Source of the DNA: Gammaproteobacteria bacterium
Lineage (GTDB): Bacteria > Pseudomonadota > Gammaproteobacteria > Eutrophobiales > Eutrophobiaceae
Reading direction: 5' to 3'
Assembly: GCA_947480335.1 (NCBI GenBank)
Contig: CANKCB010000009.1
Span: forward strand, 41,313 to 105,312
DNA length: 64,000 bases
Position 1 is the first letter of the stretch; every line of letters begins with the position of its first letter. The notes under the pieces are model-generated. The model saw only the letters and a list, made by a program, of their open reading frames with translations, had not been told where the DNA came from and ran no database searches. The translations under genes were made by a program, and so were the position numbers. Below are positions 37,905-46,337 of this stretch, piece by piece.

Positions 37905-39123
37905 GGCAGAGGGACAGTACGCGGTAGATTTCCTGTAATTTGGATTTGCGGAATCCTTTCAGCAAAGGTTTGGCAATTCGGCGTGCGAGTGGTCCGGCTT
38001 CGAGTAGTAAACTTATGGCTTGATCCTGACCGGTATGGCCGTTGGCCAGTTGTGGTTTGACGGATTCGTACAGGTGTTGCCACAGTTCTCGTGCCTCACA
38101 ACGGCGTTCGGGAAAGCGAAGCAGACGCAGAAAATCGCGGTTGTCGATTACGGTCCGGTCGGCATAACGGATCGTGTCGGTAAAAATCGCGGCGAGTGCT
38201 TCGGTAGATATGGCAAGCTGGTCGGGTAAGTCTGACCATTCATTACTGACGAGTTTTTTCAGCACGGCAACGATCAAGCTGGCAATGGCCAGATCCGCGA
38301 TCGGTGATTCCTGTACATCCAGCACACGGATTTCCAGTGCGTTGCGTTCAAATTTCGCAATCGCACCGCGTGAATTTAGCCATTCTTCCTGCAGGATTTT
38401 GTCCGGATCGTGTGCGGCAATGTCCGCATACATTGGTTGCAGGATCACCTGATCATATTCGGCTCGCGTCAGCACCGGCTCCGGGATAACCAGCCCAGTA
38501 ATGCTTGGAATGATCTCGGCATTACGTCGATAGGTTTCAAGACGTGTATCCATCAGTCCGGTGAGTTCACCTTCCATCACCGGTGAGCTCGCTGCAATCG
38601 CAGGTAATATCGGTAGTATCAAGCGGATGGCAGTATGCAATCGACCAAATTCAGCGTCGTTCGCAAACGGCAGATTGATGTGCATGCTTTGCAGGTTCGA
38701 CCAGCCGTGGCCCTGGCAATTAAAAATACGGTTGTAGGTGTCGTAAATTTCGGATGCACCGTGTGGCCAGAGCTTTGTATGAAGGAACGGATTCATCCAC
38801 GGATGCATCGCGGTTGGCATTAACCGACCATCCATATTATCCAGTATTGCATTGATGTGATTGATGCTGTGCTGGAATTGTTCCGGTAATACCGATAATG
38901 AAGCGACCGGCCCGTTCGATTTCATCTCGATCACGTGCAACACCACTTCATTCGACCAGGCGACTGGCCCCTGTTCGACTTCGTTTACATATTCACCGGC
39001 AACCTCTTTTATCAGCGCATCGGATACCGGCAAGACATCCAGACTGTCACGTTCGACAATCATGTATTCCAGTTCTATGCCATAGGCTTGAAACAGGGAT
39101 AACGGTGTTGCCGGGTCACTCAT
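37870..39123 (-). CDS. Glutamate-cysteine ligase-like amidoligase (GCS2 family)
   Basis: 417 residues of the glutamine-synthetase-fold GCS2 superfamily: AYGIELEYMIVERDSL near the N-terminus holds the metal-binding Glu pair, and GHGWSNLQSMHINLPFAND (about 136-154) is a family active-site stretch. It lies in an operon with a RimK-like ligase, not gshB, so it more likely joins a glutamate gamma-carboxyl to an unknown amine than makes gamma-glutamylcysteine. Start/stop overlap TGATG with the upstream gene. Confidence 0.85.
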   Translation of the reverse strand: MSDPATPLSLFQAYGIELEYMIVERDSLDVLPVSDALIKEVAGEYVNEVEQGPVAWSNEVVLHVIEMKSNGPVASLSVLPEQFQHSINHINAILDNMDGRLMPTAMHPWMNPFLHTKLWPHGASEIYDTYNRIFNCQGHGWSNLQSMHINLPFANDAEFGRLHTAIRLILPILPAIAASSPVMEGELTGLMDTRLETYRRNAEIIPSITGLVIPEPVLTRAEYDQVILQPMYADIAAHDPDKILQEEWLNSRGAIAKFERNALEIRVLDVQESPIADLAIASLIVAVLKKLVSNEWSDLPDQLAISTEALAAIFTDTIRYADRTVIDNRDFLRLLRFPERRCEARELWQHLYESVKPQLANGHTGQDQAISLLLEAGPLARRIAKPLLKGFRKSKLQEIYRVLSLCLEKGQLFEGID

Positions 39124-40592
39124 CAGCTATTTAAGCCGCGCTTGCGGTTTTCGATGCGTCTGAGGAACGTGCCCATGATTTCGCGATACAGCGCATCCTT
39201 GAGTACCTGATCTTCATATCCGGCATCGATGTTCGGATTGTCATTTACTTCGATCACATAGCATTTTTGACCGACCTGTTTGATATCCACCCCGTACAGC
39301 CCGTCACCGATCAGATTGGCCGCTTTTAACGCAGTCTTGACCACTTCATCCGGCGCCTCGCCTATAGATAATGTATCGACACTGCCTTCACCACTGGTGT
39401 TGCCCGCTTCGTCACGCTGGATCACCTGCCAGTGTCGACGCGCCATATGATAACGGCAGACAAACAACGGCCTGCGATCACAAATACCCACGCGCCAGTC
39501 AAAATCGGTCGGCAGGAATTCCTGTGCCACCACCAGATCCGACTTGGTCAATAACTGGGTCACCGCTTCTTCCAGCTGATCCTCGTATTCAAATTTTTTC
39601 ACGCCCATCGAAAAAGCGCTGTCCGGTTGTTTCAGGATCACCGGCATGCCAAGCACTTCCGCAATTTTATTAATATTGTTCTTGTGGATGATTAAGGTTT
39701 TTGGCACAGGTACACCGTGCCGGGTCATCAGTTCGGCCAGATAGACCTTGTTCGAACATTTGAGGATCGAATCCGGATCGTCCATCACAATCAGGCCTTC
39801 TGCGGCTGCACGCTGGGCAAAGCGGAAGGTGTAGTGATTGACGGCCGTGGTCTCGCGGATAAACAGTGCGTCAAATTCGGCCAATCGATGCAGGTCATTC
39901 CGGGTAATCATTTCGCAATCGAGTCCGACCGCTTCTGCCGCTTTCTGGAATTTTTTTAGCGCACCGGCATTTGAAGGTGGATAGCCTTCGGTCGGGTTAT
40001 GCAGCAGGGCAATATCATAACGCGGCGTGGATCGTTTGCGTGGACGGCGTTTATGGCCGGAGAAGTAATCGGATGCCGCATCAATCACAAATTTGCGATG
40101 GGTTGCCGGAATATCGCTGACAGCAATCGTGCGGATAGAATCGAGTTTCCACTGATCCAGCTTGATGAATGTGGCCCGTAGTAGCGGTGCACGGAACAGG
40201 TTAAACAGCCCCAGACTCAAGCTGTCATATCGTTTTGCCGTATTACGGCCAAAATAGATACTCAGTGTGAATTTTTTCGATTGCAGCGGTTTTAACGTGC
40301 TCTGAATCTGTTGCTCCATATCTTCCGAAAGCACACGTATCACATGCTGGGATTTCAGATCCTGAATGGTGTTGATGTCCGGCAGCGGCTTGTGACCCCG
40401 TGCAGCGGCCAGCAATGACACATAATAGCCACTGCTCTGGTACGCATAGGAGCGACACAGATTGAATACTTTGGTGGTACGGTCCTCGCTGTAGGTCGGA
40501 TCGGTCAGATATGCGCGTGCAGAAGTGACAGAGACCCCGGGGATGTTCAAAGGCCAGTTCTTTGGATTATTTACGACCAGAAGGATATTCAT
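39123..40592 (-). CDS. RimK-like ATP-grasp ligase with an N-terminal RLAN-type domain
   Basis: 489 residues. The first ~190 form a domain typical of this RimK subfamily, not found in ribosomal-S6 RimK. The C-terminal ATP-grasp has NKVYLAELMTRHGVPVP, MPVILKQPDSAFSMGV (the nucleotide-binding Lys) and CYVIEVNDNPNIDAGYED (Mg-binding Glu/Asn). Adds an amino acid, often glutamate, to a carboxylate. Coupled by 1 bp overlap to the GCS2-like gene and 3 bp after the C39-like gene. Confidence 0.88.
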   Translation of the reverse strand: MNILLVVNNPKNWPLNIPGVSVTSARAYLTDPTYSEDRTTKVFNLCRSYAYQSSGYYVSLLAAARGHKPLPDINTIQDLKSQHVIRVLSEDMEQQIQSTLKPLQSKKFTLSIYFGRNTAKRYDSLSLGLFNLFRAPLLRATFIKLDQWKLDSIRTIAVSDIPATHRKFVIDAASDYFSGHKRRPRKRSTPRYDIALLHNPTEGYPPSNAGALKKFQKAAEAVGLDCEMITRNDLHRLAEFDALFIRETTAVNHYTFRFAQRAAAEGLIVMDDPDSILKCSNKVYLAELMTRHGVPVPKTLIIHKNNINKIAEVLGMPVILKQPDSAFSMGVKKFEYEDQLEEAVTQLLTKSDLVVAQEFLPTDFDWRVGICDRRPLFVCRYHMARRHWQVIQRDEAGNTSGEGSVDTLSIGEAPDEVVKTALKAANLIGDGLYGVDIKQVGQKCYVIEVNDNPNIDAGYEDQVLKDALYREIMGTFLRRIENRKRGLNS

Positions 40593-40595
40593 AGA

Positions 40596-41315
40596 TCAGT
40601 CATGATTATTATTTTTATGTGGCTGGATAACAAGCAGATTTGCATCATAGGTCAGCACGCCCAGCAAGATAGAGCAAATGACTCTATCAATGTTGACCGG
40701 GTAGACCTGGGTCGGTGCGGCCGGATTCGGATGCAACGGGTCGGTGACCAGTACCGTGCGTCCTTCGCGGTGATAACCGTTCAGAATGACAAAATGCCCG
40801 GCTGGTGTGCCGCGTATATCATCGTGTTCGTCTTTCGGACCGTACTCGCGTTTGTCCCGATACAAAAACGTTGCGCTCAGACCAGTGAGGATGGGCAAAC
40901 CGCGTTGTAGTATGCCGCGTATCAGACCAGGCGTTAGATCCACAAATTGCAGTTGCCCACCCAGTTCGAGGAATTCCAGATAGCCCTGGGTCGCCACTTT
41001 CAGTTTGTTGCTAGGTTTTTCCCTGACTTGGGCGCGCAGCTTGTCAGCAATATCAATTGAATCGGAGGCAAACCAGCTCGGATCAAACATCTGCAGATTG
41101 TAAGTGTAGATGGTCGCCTTGAATCCGCGTTTTAGTGCGGCACAGGCGAGAAAGACCGCCAGCGTGCCGCCGGCCTGTAGCATCTGGATTTCGTTTATGA
41201 CTTCCTGCAGGCTAATTTTGTGCCCGTAGTAGTTTAACAAGGCATGCAGGCAGGTCGGCCCACAGGTCGAATTGTCCGGCTGCGGTTCAATCGCGACAGC
41301 GAGTTCAATATCCAT
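40596..41315 (-). CDS. C39-like papain-fold peptidase of the amidoligase operon
   Basis: 239 residues, cytosolic (no signal peptide). The C39 catalytic set is visible: oxyanion Gln and nucleophile Cys in QPDNSTCGPTC (about 12-22), His in PAGHFVILNGY, Asp in VLVTDPLHP. In bacteriocin systems C39 cleaves leader peptides after GG; here it stands alone, without an ABC domain, first in an operon of two ligases and an amidohydrolase. A role in releasing or trimming a peptide product is inferred. Confidence 0.82.
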   Translation of the reverse strand: MDIELAVAIEPQPDNSTCGPTCLHALLNYYGHKISLQEVINEIQMLQAGGTLAVFLACAALKRGFKATIYTYNLQMFDPSWFASDSIDIADKLRAQVREKPSNKLKVATQGYLEFLELGGQLQFVDLTPGLIRGILQRGLPILTGLSATFLYRDKREYGPKDEHDDIRGTPAGHFVILNGYHREGRTVLVTDPLHPNPAAPTQVYPVNIDRVICSILLGVLTYDANLLVIQPHKNNNHD

Positions 41316-41460
41316 CGGCAGTGTGATTCAGGTCTGGCATCAGGTCAGTATAATGCACACAGCAGGAGCTGAGGCATACTTTAACCATCAAATTTCAGTA
41401 CCTGCCCGTTTCGGTTCTGGTCTAAACTTGGAACAACGTACCGGAGCAAGACAAACGACC

Positions 41461-42294
41461 ATGTGCCGATTTACGCTTTATCAGGGCCCGCCAATACTGC
41501 TCAGCTCCTTGCTGATAGAGCCTGCACACTCGCTGATACGCCAGAGTTCAAACAGCAAGGAACGTGACGAACCCTTAAATGGAGATGGTTTTGGTGTCGG
41601 CTGGTATGCCACCGGCCTGACCGATGAACCAGCGGTATTTCGTTCGATCACCCCCGCCTGGAACAACCGTAATCTGCACAATCTGGCCCGCGTGGTGGCC
41701 AGCCCCTGTATTTACGCCCATGTACGAGCGGCGACACAGTCTAGCGGAGTCAATGAAGCAAATTGTCATCCTTTCCGTTACGGTAAATTGCTGTTTATGC
41801 ACAATGGCGATATCGGCAACTTTCAAAAAATTCGCCGACGCTTGCTGGAAACCATCAGCGACGAGGCTTTTGGTAATGTTTATGGCAGCACCGACTCGGA
41901 GCATTTTTTTGCCGTCGTGATTGATGAATTACTTAAACGCCACGCTATCACTGCAATGGATCTGGCGGCGTCGCTGGATGCTGCAATCAAGCGCGTGGTC
42001 GCCATCGTCAAACAATACGGAGACGGCGAACCCTGCTATCTGAATATTGCGGTTGGTGATGGCAAGAATGCGGTGATATCACGGTATACCAATGATCCCG
42101 CCTCACCGCCAGAATCGCTGTACTGGTACAGCGGCAGTTTGTATGAACCCTGCATGGACGGCAGGAGCGCAGGAAGTGAGATGATCGTCAGTTCGGAGAA
42201 ACTAACCGATGATCCCAATTGGCACATTGTCCCACCGAACCATATGGTCGTGCTTGGAGAACAGCAGTCGTTGCAAATCCTGCCCTGCGGCTAG
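41461..42294 (+). CDS. Class II glutamine amidotransferase (YafJ/EgtC-like)
   Basis: Ntn-hydrolase with Cys2 as the N-terminal nucleophile (MCRFTLYQG); I chose the ATG at 41461 for that reason, although the frame is open to 41272. Further motifs are GDGFGVGWY, ANCHPFRYGKLLFMHNGDIGNF and GSTDSEHFF. 277 residues. Stand-alone members include the gamma-glutamyl hydrolase EgtC. Its divergence from the gamma-glutamyl-type ligase operon, sharing a ~145 bp promoter region, suggests it acts on that pathway's product. Confidence 0.87.
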   Translation: MCRFTLYQGPPILLSSLLIEPAHSLIRQSSNSKERDEPLNGDGFGVGWYATGLTDEPAVFRSITPAWNNRNLHNLARVVASPCIYAHVRAATQSSGVNEANCHPFRYGKLLFMHNGDIGNFQKIRRRLLETISDEAFGNVYGSTDSEHFFAVVIDELLKRHAITAMDLAASLDAAIKRVVAIVKQYGDGEPCYLNIAVGDGKNAVISRYTNDPASPPESLYWYSGSLYEPCMDGRSAGSEMIVSSEKLTDDPNWHIVPPNHMVVLGEQQSLQILPCG

Positions 42295-42387
42295 TTATTC
42301 TGCTTACATGACATCGTTACCACTGAACAGTTATAATCCCGGCCTGTTATTTTTATATTCATTACACTTTACTGGAGGATTTTGCTG

Positions 42388-43122
42388 ATGGATGGACTGA
42401 TGGCTGAAATCATGGCCCCACAGTTCTGGACTGGATTGATGACGATCATCTGGGTCAATGTCATTCTGTCTGGTGACAATGCCGTGGTTATAGCGCTGGC
42501 TGCACGGTCCTTACCGGAGAAACAGCAGAAACTGGCGGTAATGTGGGGCGCCGGTGCCGCCGTTATCCTGCGTATCGTACTCACGTTTGCCGCAGTCGAA
42601 ATGCTCAAATTACCGTTCCTGAAAATCATCGGCAGTCTGCTGCTACTCTGGATTGCAGTGAAGTTGCTGTTACCGGAGGATGAGGACGAGGGCAATATCT
42701 CCTCCAACAGTAATATGTTCTCAGCAATTAAAACCATTCTGATCGCGGATCTCGTCATGAGTCTGGACAATGTGATCGCGGTGGCCGCGGCCGCCAAGGG
42801 CAGTAGCTTGTTACTGATTCTGGGACTGGCAATCAGTATTCCGCTAGTCGTGTTTGGTGCCTCGATGTTGTTGAAATTAATGGATCGTTATCCGGTCATT
42901 ATTACGTTGGGCGCAGCCATACTGGGTATTGTTGCCGGTGAGATGATCATTACGGACCCTGTGGATTTACACTGGATCGAGGAACATGCCGAATGGCTGC
43001 ATTGGGTCGCACCTACTTTCGGAGCCATCCTTGTGGTCGGCCTGGGCAGATGGCTTGCCAACCGAATAGTCGGCAAGCAGAAACCACTGGTCGATTTGGC
43101 TAATGAATTACCGAAATCCTGA
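42388..43122 (+). CDS. TerC-family integral membrane protein
   Basis: 244 residues, about seven helices. Acidic membrane motifs typical of TerC metal transporters are present: VNVILSGDNAVVIALAAR (about 23-40) and DLVMSLDNVIAV (second half). RBS TGGAGGA precedes the ATG at 42388. Likely a Mn or other divalent-metal exporter; tellurite is the historical name only. A UspA gene follows after 33 bp. Confidence 0.9.
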   Translation: MDGLMAEIMAPQFWTGLMTIIWVNVILSGDNAVVIALAARSLPEKQQKLAVMWGAGAAVILRIVLTFAAVEMLKLPFLKIIGSLLLLWIAVKLLLPEDEDEGNISSNSNMFSAIKTILIADLVMSLDNVIAVAAAAKGSSLLLILGLAISIPLVVFGASMLLKLMDRYPVIITLGAAILGIVAGEMIITDPVDLHWIEEHAEWLHWVAPTFGAILVVGLGRWLANRIVGKQKPLVDLANELPKS

Positions 43123-43155
43123 CACCGCCCTGACAGACAGACACTGGAGCAAGAT

Positions 43156-43590
43156 ATGTTAAAGATACTGGTAGCAATTGACGGTTCAGAGCACAGCGAG
43201 CGTATCATTGCCCGCATACTAAAGCTGATTTCGCTGTACAAGGACAATGTGGAGTTGCATGTGCTCAATGTGCAACATCCGATACCTTATGGAAACAGGA
43301 TTTCCTCTGTGATCGGCCATGACACCATAGCGCAATACCATCATGAGCTGGGTGATCAGGCTTTGCAAAGCGCGCTGGACGTGCTCGATAATGCCAAAGT
43401 CAAATATGTGAAACATATCGGTGTTGGCGATGCGGCTGAGGTAATTTTGCAGTTTGCCCGCGAAAAGCAGTGCACGCAGATTATCCTCGGTACCCATGGC
43501 ATGGGTTCTGTATCCGGAATTCTGCTTGGTTCGGTGGCCAGAAAGGTGGTGCACTTATCCGCCCTCCCGGTCACCTTGATACGGGAATAA
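43156..43590 (+). CDS. Universal stress protein UspA family
   Basis: 144 residues with the ATP-binding form of the fold: start ILVAIDGSEHSER and the C-terminal GTHGMGSVSGILLGSVARKV, matching G-x2-G-x9-G(S/T). Single Usp domain, cytosolic. Lies between two TerC genes and probably shares the upstream TerC promoter. Confidence 0.92.
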   Translation: MLKILVAIDGSEHSERIIARILKLISLYKDNVELHVLNVQHPIPYGNRISSVIGHDTIAQYHHELGDQALQSALDVLDNAKVKYVKHIGVGDAAEVILQFAREKQCTQIILGTHGMGSVSGILLGSVARKVVHLSALPVTLIRE

Positions 43591-43635
43591 GCCTTTTCTT
43601 AACAGCCTCTGGCCGGAAGATCCGTCCGAGGCCTG

Positions 43636-44385
43636 TCAGTCCTCGTCGAGTTTCTTGTGCAGCTCTACCGGTTTGCCCTGCTTGCTGCGCAGCCGCAGAT
43701 TCAGCGCTTCGACCACCACAGAGAACAGCATGGCGAAATAGATGTAGCCTTTGGGCACATGCACATCAAAGCCTTCGGCGATCAGTGCCGCGCCAACCAT
43801 AATCAGGAACGACAGCGCCAGCATTTTCAGTGTTGGATGTTTGTCGACAAAATCACCAATCGGTTTGGCCGCAAACAGCATGATGCCTACCGCGACGATG
43901 ATCGCAATCGCCATGATCGATACATGATCGGCCAGACCGACTGCCGTGATCACTGAATCGAGTGAGAATACGATATCGAGTATCGCAATCTGGAATAGGA
44001 TGGAACCCAGATTGGCCGCGACAATCTTTCCTGCATGGTCCTCATGCGCACCTTCGAGACTGTTGTGAATTTCTGAAGTGGATTTGCCGAGCAGGAACAG
44101 CCCGCCACCAATCAGAATAATGTCGCGTCCGGAGATCTCCTGACCCAATATGGTAAACCAGGGGTCCACCAGTGTGACCACCCAGGCAATGGAAAATAAA
44201 AGTGCGAGCCGGCTAACCATGGCCAGTGCAAGACCAGTCGTTCTGGCGAAATTGCGTTGATGCGCCGGTAAGCGCCCGACCAGTATCGAAATAAAAATGA
44301 TATTGTCGATGCCGAGCACGATTTCCAGTGCAGTCAGGGTAGCCAGGGATATCCAGGCTTCGGGGCTATTAATCCATACAAACAT
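43636..44385 (-). CDS. TerC-family membrane protein (second paralogue)
   Basis: 249 residues, convergent to the usp gene. Metal-site motifs: EIVLGIDNIIFISIL (about 21-35) and FSLDSVITAVG. HKKLDED-type polar tail and the DVHVPKGYIYFAMLFS segment fit the YgdQ/YoaE-like branch, different from the 42.4 kb paralogue. Exports metal, probably manganese, across the inner membrane. Confidence 0.9.
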   Translation of the reverse strand: MFVWINSPEAWISLATLTALEIVLGIDNIIFISILVGRLPAHQRNFARTTGLALAMVSRLALLFSIAWVVTLVDPWFTILGQEISGRDIILIGGGLFLLGKSTSEIHNSLEGAHEDHAGKIVAANLGSILFQIAILDIVFSLDSVITAVGLADHVSIMAIAIIVAVGIMLFAAKPIGDFVDKHPTLKMLALSFLIMVGAALIAEGFDVHVPKGYIYFAMLFSVVVEALNLRLRSKQGKPVELHKKLDED

Positions 44386-44458
44386 GGCTTTTATGTCTCC
44401 GGTTAGTTCAGTTTGTCAGCGGGTCTGGTTATTTCTGCAATGGGTAAATACCCATCCA

Positions 44459-44908
44459 CTATTTTTCGCTATAAGAATGAAACACGGTTGTGGTGCCATC
44501 CCGATGAATCGCCAATACATCATACGCCTGTGAGCGCCCGGCCACTTCCATGCCCGGAGATCCGAGCGGCATGCCGGGAACGGTCAGTCCGATAATGTCC
44601 GGCTTTTCCGCAAGCACCTTGAGAATGTCGGCAGCGGGGACATGGCCTTCCATCACATAACCCTGTACGGTTGCGGTATGACAGGAAGACAGGTTGGCGG
44701 GTACATTGTATTTCGTTTTATAGGCACTGATATCGTCGACAGCCACTTCGGTGACGGAGAAGTGGTTTTGACGTAAGTGTTCAGACCATTTGGAGCAACA
44801 TCCGCAGTTCGGGTCTTTATAAACGACAATTTCGGTAGTTGCATTTCCAGCTGCCAATACCAGACAACTGAACAGCGTCAGAAGCAAAATCAGATAATAT
44901 TTTTTCAT
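44459..44908 (-). CDS. DUF411 periplasmic metal-binding protein
   Basis: 149 residues. Sec signal peptide (about 1-20) then VYKDPNCGCCSKWSEHL, the CxCC metal motif of DUF411, SSCHTATVQGYVMEGHVP with another Cys/His pair, and GLTVPGMPLGSPGME. DUF411 proteins usually accompany copper or mercury resistance genes. Fits the copper theme of this region, though no copper pump is adjacent. Confidence 0.87.
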   Translation of the reverse strand: MKKYYLILLLTLFSCLVLAAGNATTEIVVYKDPNCGCCSKWSEHLRQNHFSVTEVAVDDISAYKTKYNVPANLSSCHTATVQGYVMEGHVPAADILKVLAEKPDIIGLTVPGMPLGSPGMEVAGRSQAYDVLAIHRDGTTTVFHSYSEK

Positions 44909-45073
44909 TTCAGTTTTCCTTGCTGGCAGGTTCAGGCAGTTTCAGTACAGTGATTCTATCGTAATGGTGTTTCGACATTATGACTGTGACGGATGAATGA
45001 AAGTTCATCCACTGACAGGAACATAAACTAACACAAGAATCGTGTGAACTGGCAGGGATTTATCGTGGAGTGA

Positions 45074-45304
45074 TTACTCGTCGTTGTCGATCTGCACCTG
45101 TTTGATGCGCCCGCTGGCACCCCGTTTGATGGTCACCCGGGATTTGGGGCAATCAAAATGCGCTGCAACCAGTGTTATTAATTCCTTGTTGGCCTTGCCA
45201 TCTACCGGTGGGGATTTCAGTTTGGCCGACCAGATATCGCCCTGTATCGGCGGTTCCAGCACACTGGTTCTGGCATTGGGTTTGACTTTGACCTGCAGTA
45301 GCAA
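45074..45304 (-). CDS. UPF0235 (YggU/DUF167) protein
   Basis: 76 residues with the family pattern VKVKPNART, VDGKANKELI and GASGRIKQVQID. A small alpha/beta cytosolic protein of unknown biochemical role. It starts about 22 bp after the cupin gene stop, in the same direction. Confidence 0.9.
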   Translation of the reverse strand: MLLQVKVKPNARTSVLEPPIQGDIWSAKLKSPPVDGKANKELITLVAAHFDCPKSRVTIKRGASGRIKQVQIDNDE

Positions 45305-45326
45305 GAGGGATTGCCAGACTGATTGG

Positions 45327-45647
45327 TTACGGCTTGGCTAACGGCATTCTGATTAAATCGTATTTGCCGGGACCTTGTACCACCATATAACGACACAAAA
45401 CAGCTTGTGTGTTTTCCACGGTATGTAGTACCCCTGCATAGATTGTGGTTTTTTGTCCGGGCAGCAGGACGGTCATCTCAAGGTTCTGTTGGTGTACAAA
45501 CATTTGTCCTTCCAGACAAATACACAGTTCATTTACCTGGGTATGGTAGTGACTGGAGCCCACGGAGTGAGGCTGAATGACAAACTCGGCCACACGGACT
45601 TCACCAGTGTTGTAGAGTGTGTTTACGAGCTTGACGCCATCCATCAT
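45327..45647 (-). CDS. Single-domain cupin protein
   Basis: 106 residues; the cupin motifs are HSVGSSHYHTQVNELCICLEG (first, His/His/Glu) and PGQKTTIYAGVLHTVEN (second, His). Metal site complete, so an enzyme or sensor is possible. The frame starts with two Met; no clear RBS. Function not identified. Confidence 0.8.
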   Translation of the reverse strand: MMDGVKLVNTLYNTGEVRVAEFVIQPHSVGSSHYHTQVNELCICLEGQMFVHQQNLEMTVLLPGQKTTIYAGVLHTVENTQAVLCRYMVVQGPGKYDLIRMPLAKP

Positions 45648-45679
45648 AAAATTATGTCAGAGTAAATCTAGGTTGCGGG

Positions 45680-46300
45680 TTAGGGTTTGCTATCGAAAAA
45701 TTCGACCACACCGGTCTCGAGCGAATACTCCGCACCGACTACCAGCAGGCCCTGATTTTGTATCATGTTTTCAAGCATGGTTGAGCCATGTCGCAACTGG
45801 TTTACGGATGCCTTGATATTGGCGCGCACGGCGGCATTGACCAGAGCATCATGATTATGACGTAATTCGGTATCCATCAGGATTTCCACCGATGGGCTGA
45901 CGCGGTCGACGATAGAACGCAGATTAGGTGAGTGATCTTCACGCGGACGCGCCAGTTCTTCCAGCGTGGCCAGTATGGCCCCACACATTGAATGACCGAG
46001 CACAACCACCAGCCGGGTTCCATAGCGTTCCACAGCAAACTCAACACTGCCAACCTGGGAAGGGGCAACAATATTGCCAGCCACACGGATCACAAAAAGA
46101 TCCCCCAGACCTTGATCAAATACGATCTCTGCCGGTACGCGTGAATCGGAGCAGCCCAGTATGATCGCAAATGGCGACTGACCGGCAGTTAATTCCATAC
46201 GGCGTAAGCGGCTGGATACCGAATCACTACCACGCAATTCTGTGACAAAGCGGTGATTGCCGTCCTGTAATTGTGCCAGAGCTTCTGTAGCCGATATCAT
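45680..46300 (-). CDS. Beta-class carbonic anhydrase
   Basis: 206 residues, cytosolic. Zn ligands Cys50 and Asp52 are in LGCSDSRVPAE and His103/Cys106 in LGHSMCGAI, the beta-CA set with the Asp-Arg dyad. Interconverts CO2 and bicarbonate, the substrate of the biotin carboxylase also encoded here. Monocistronic appearance. Confidence 0.93.
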   Translation of the reverse strand: MISATEALAQLQDGNHRFVTELRGSDSVSSRLRRMELTAGQSPFAIILGCSDSRVPAEIVFDQGLGDLFVIRVAGNIVAPSQVGSVEFAVERYGTRLVVVLGHSMCGAILATLEELARPREDHSPNLRSIVDRVSPSVEILMDTELRHNHDALVNAAVRANIKASVNQLRHGSTMLENMIQNQGLLVVGAEYSLETGVVEFFDSKP

Positions 46301-46337
46301 GCGTATTACATCCTTCTGTTTTGCGTCGGCACTGTGA

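Noticed and set aside
37870..39123. GCS2-like ligase as gshA of glutathione synthesis
   Set aside because: No gshB nearby and the operon partners are RimK-like and C39-like proteins. The glutathione role cannot be excluded but is not the best reading.
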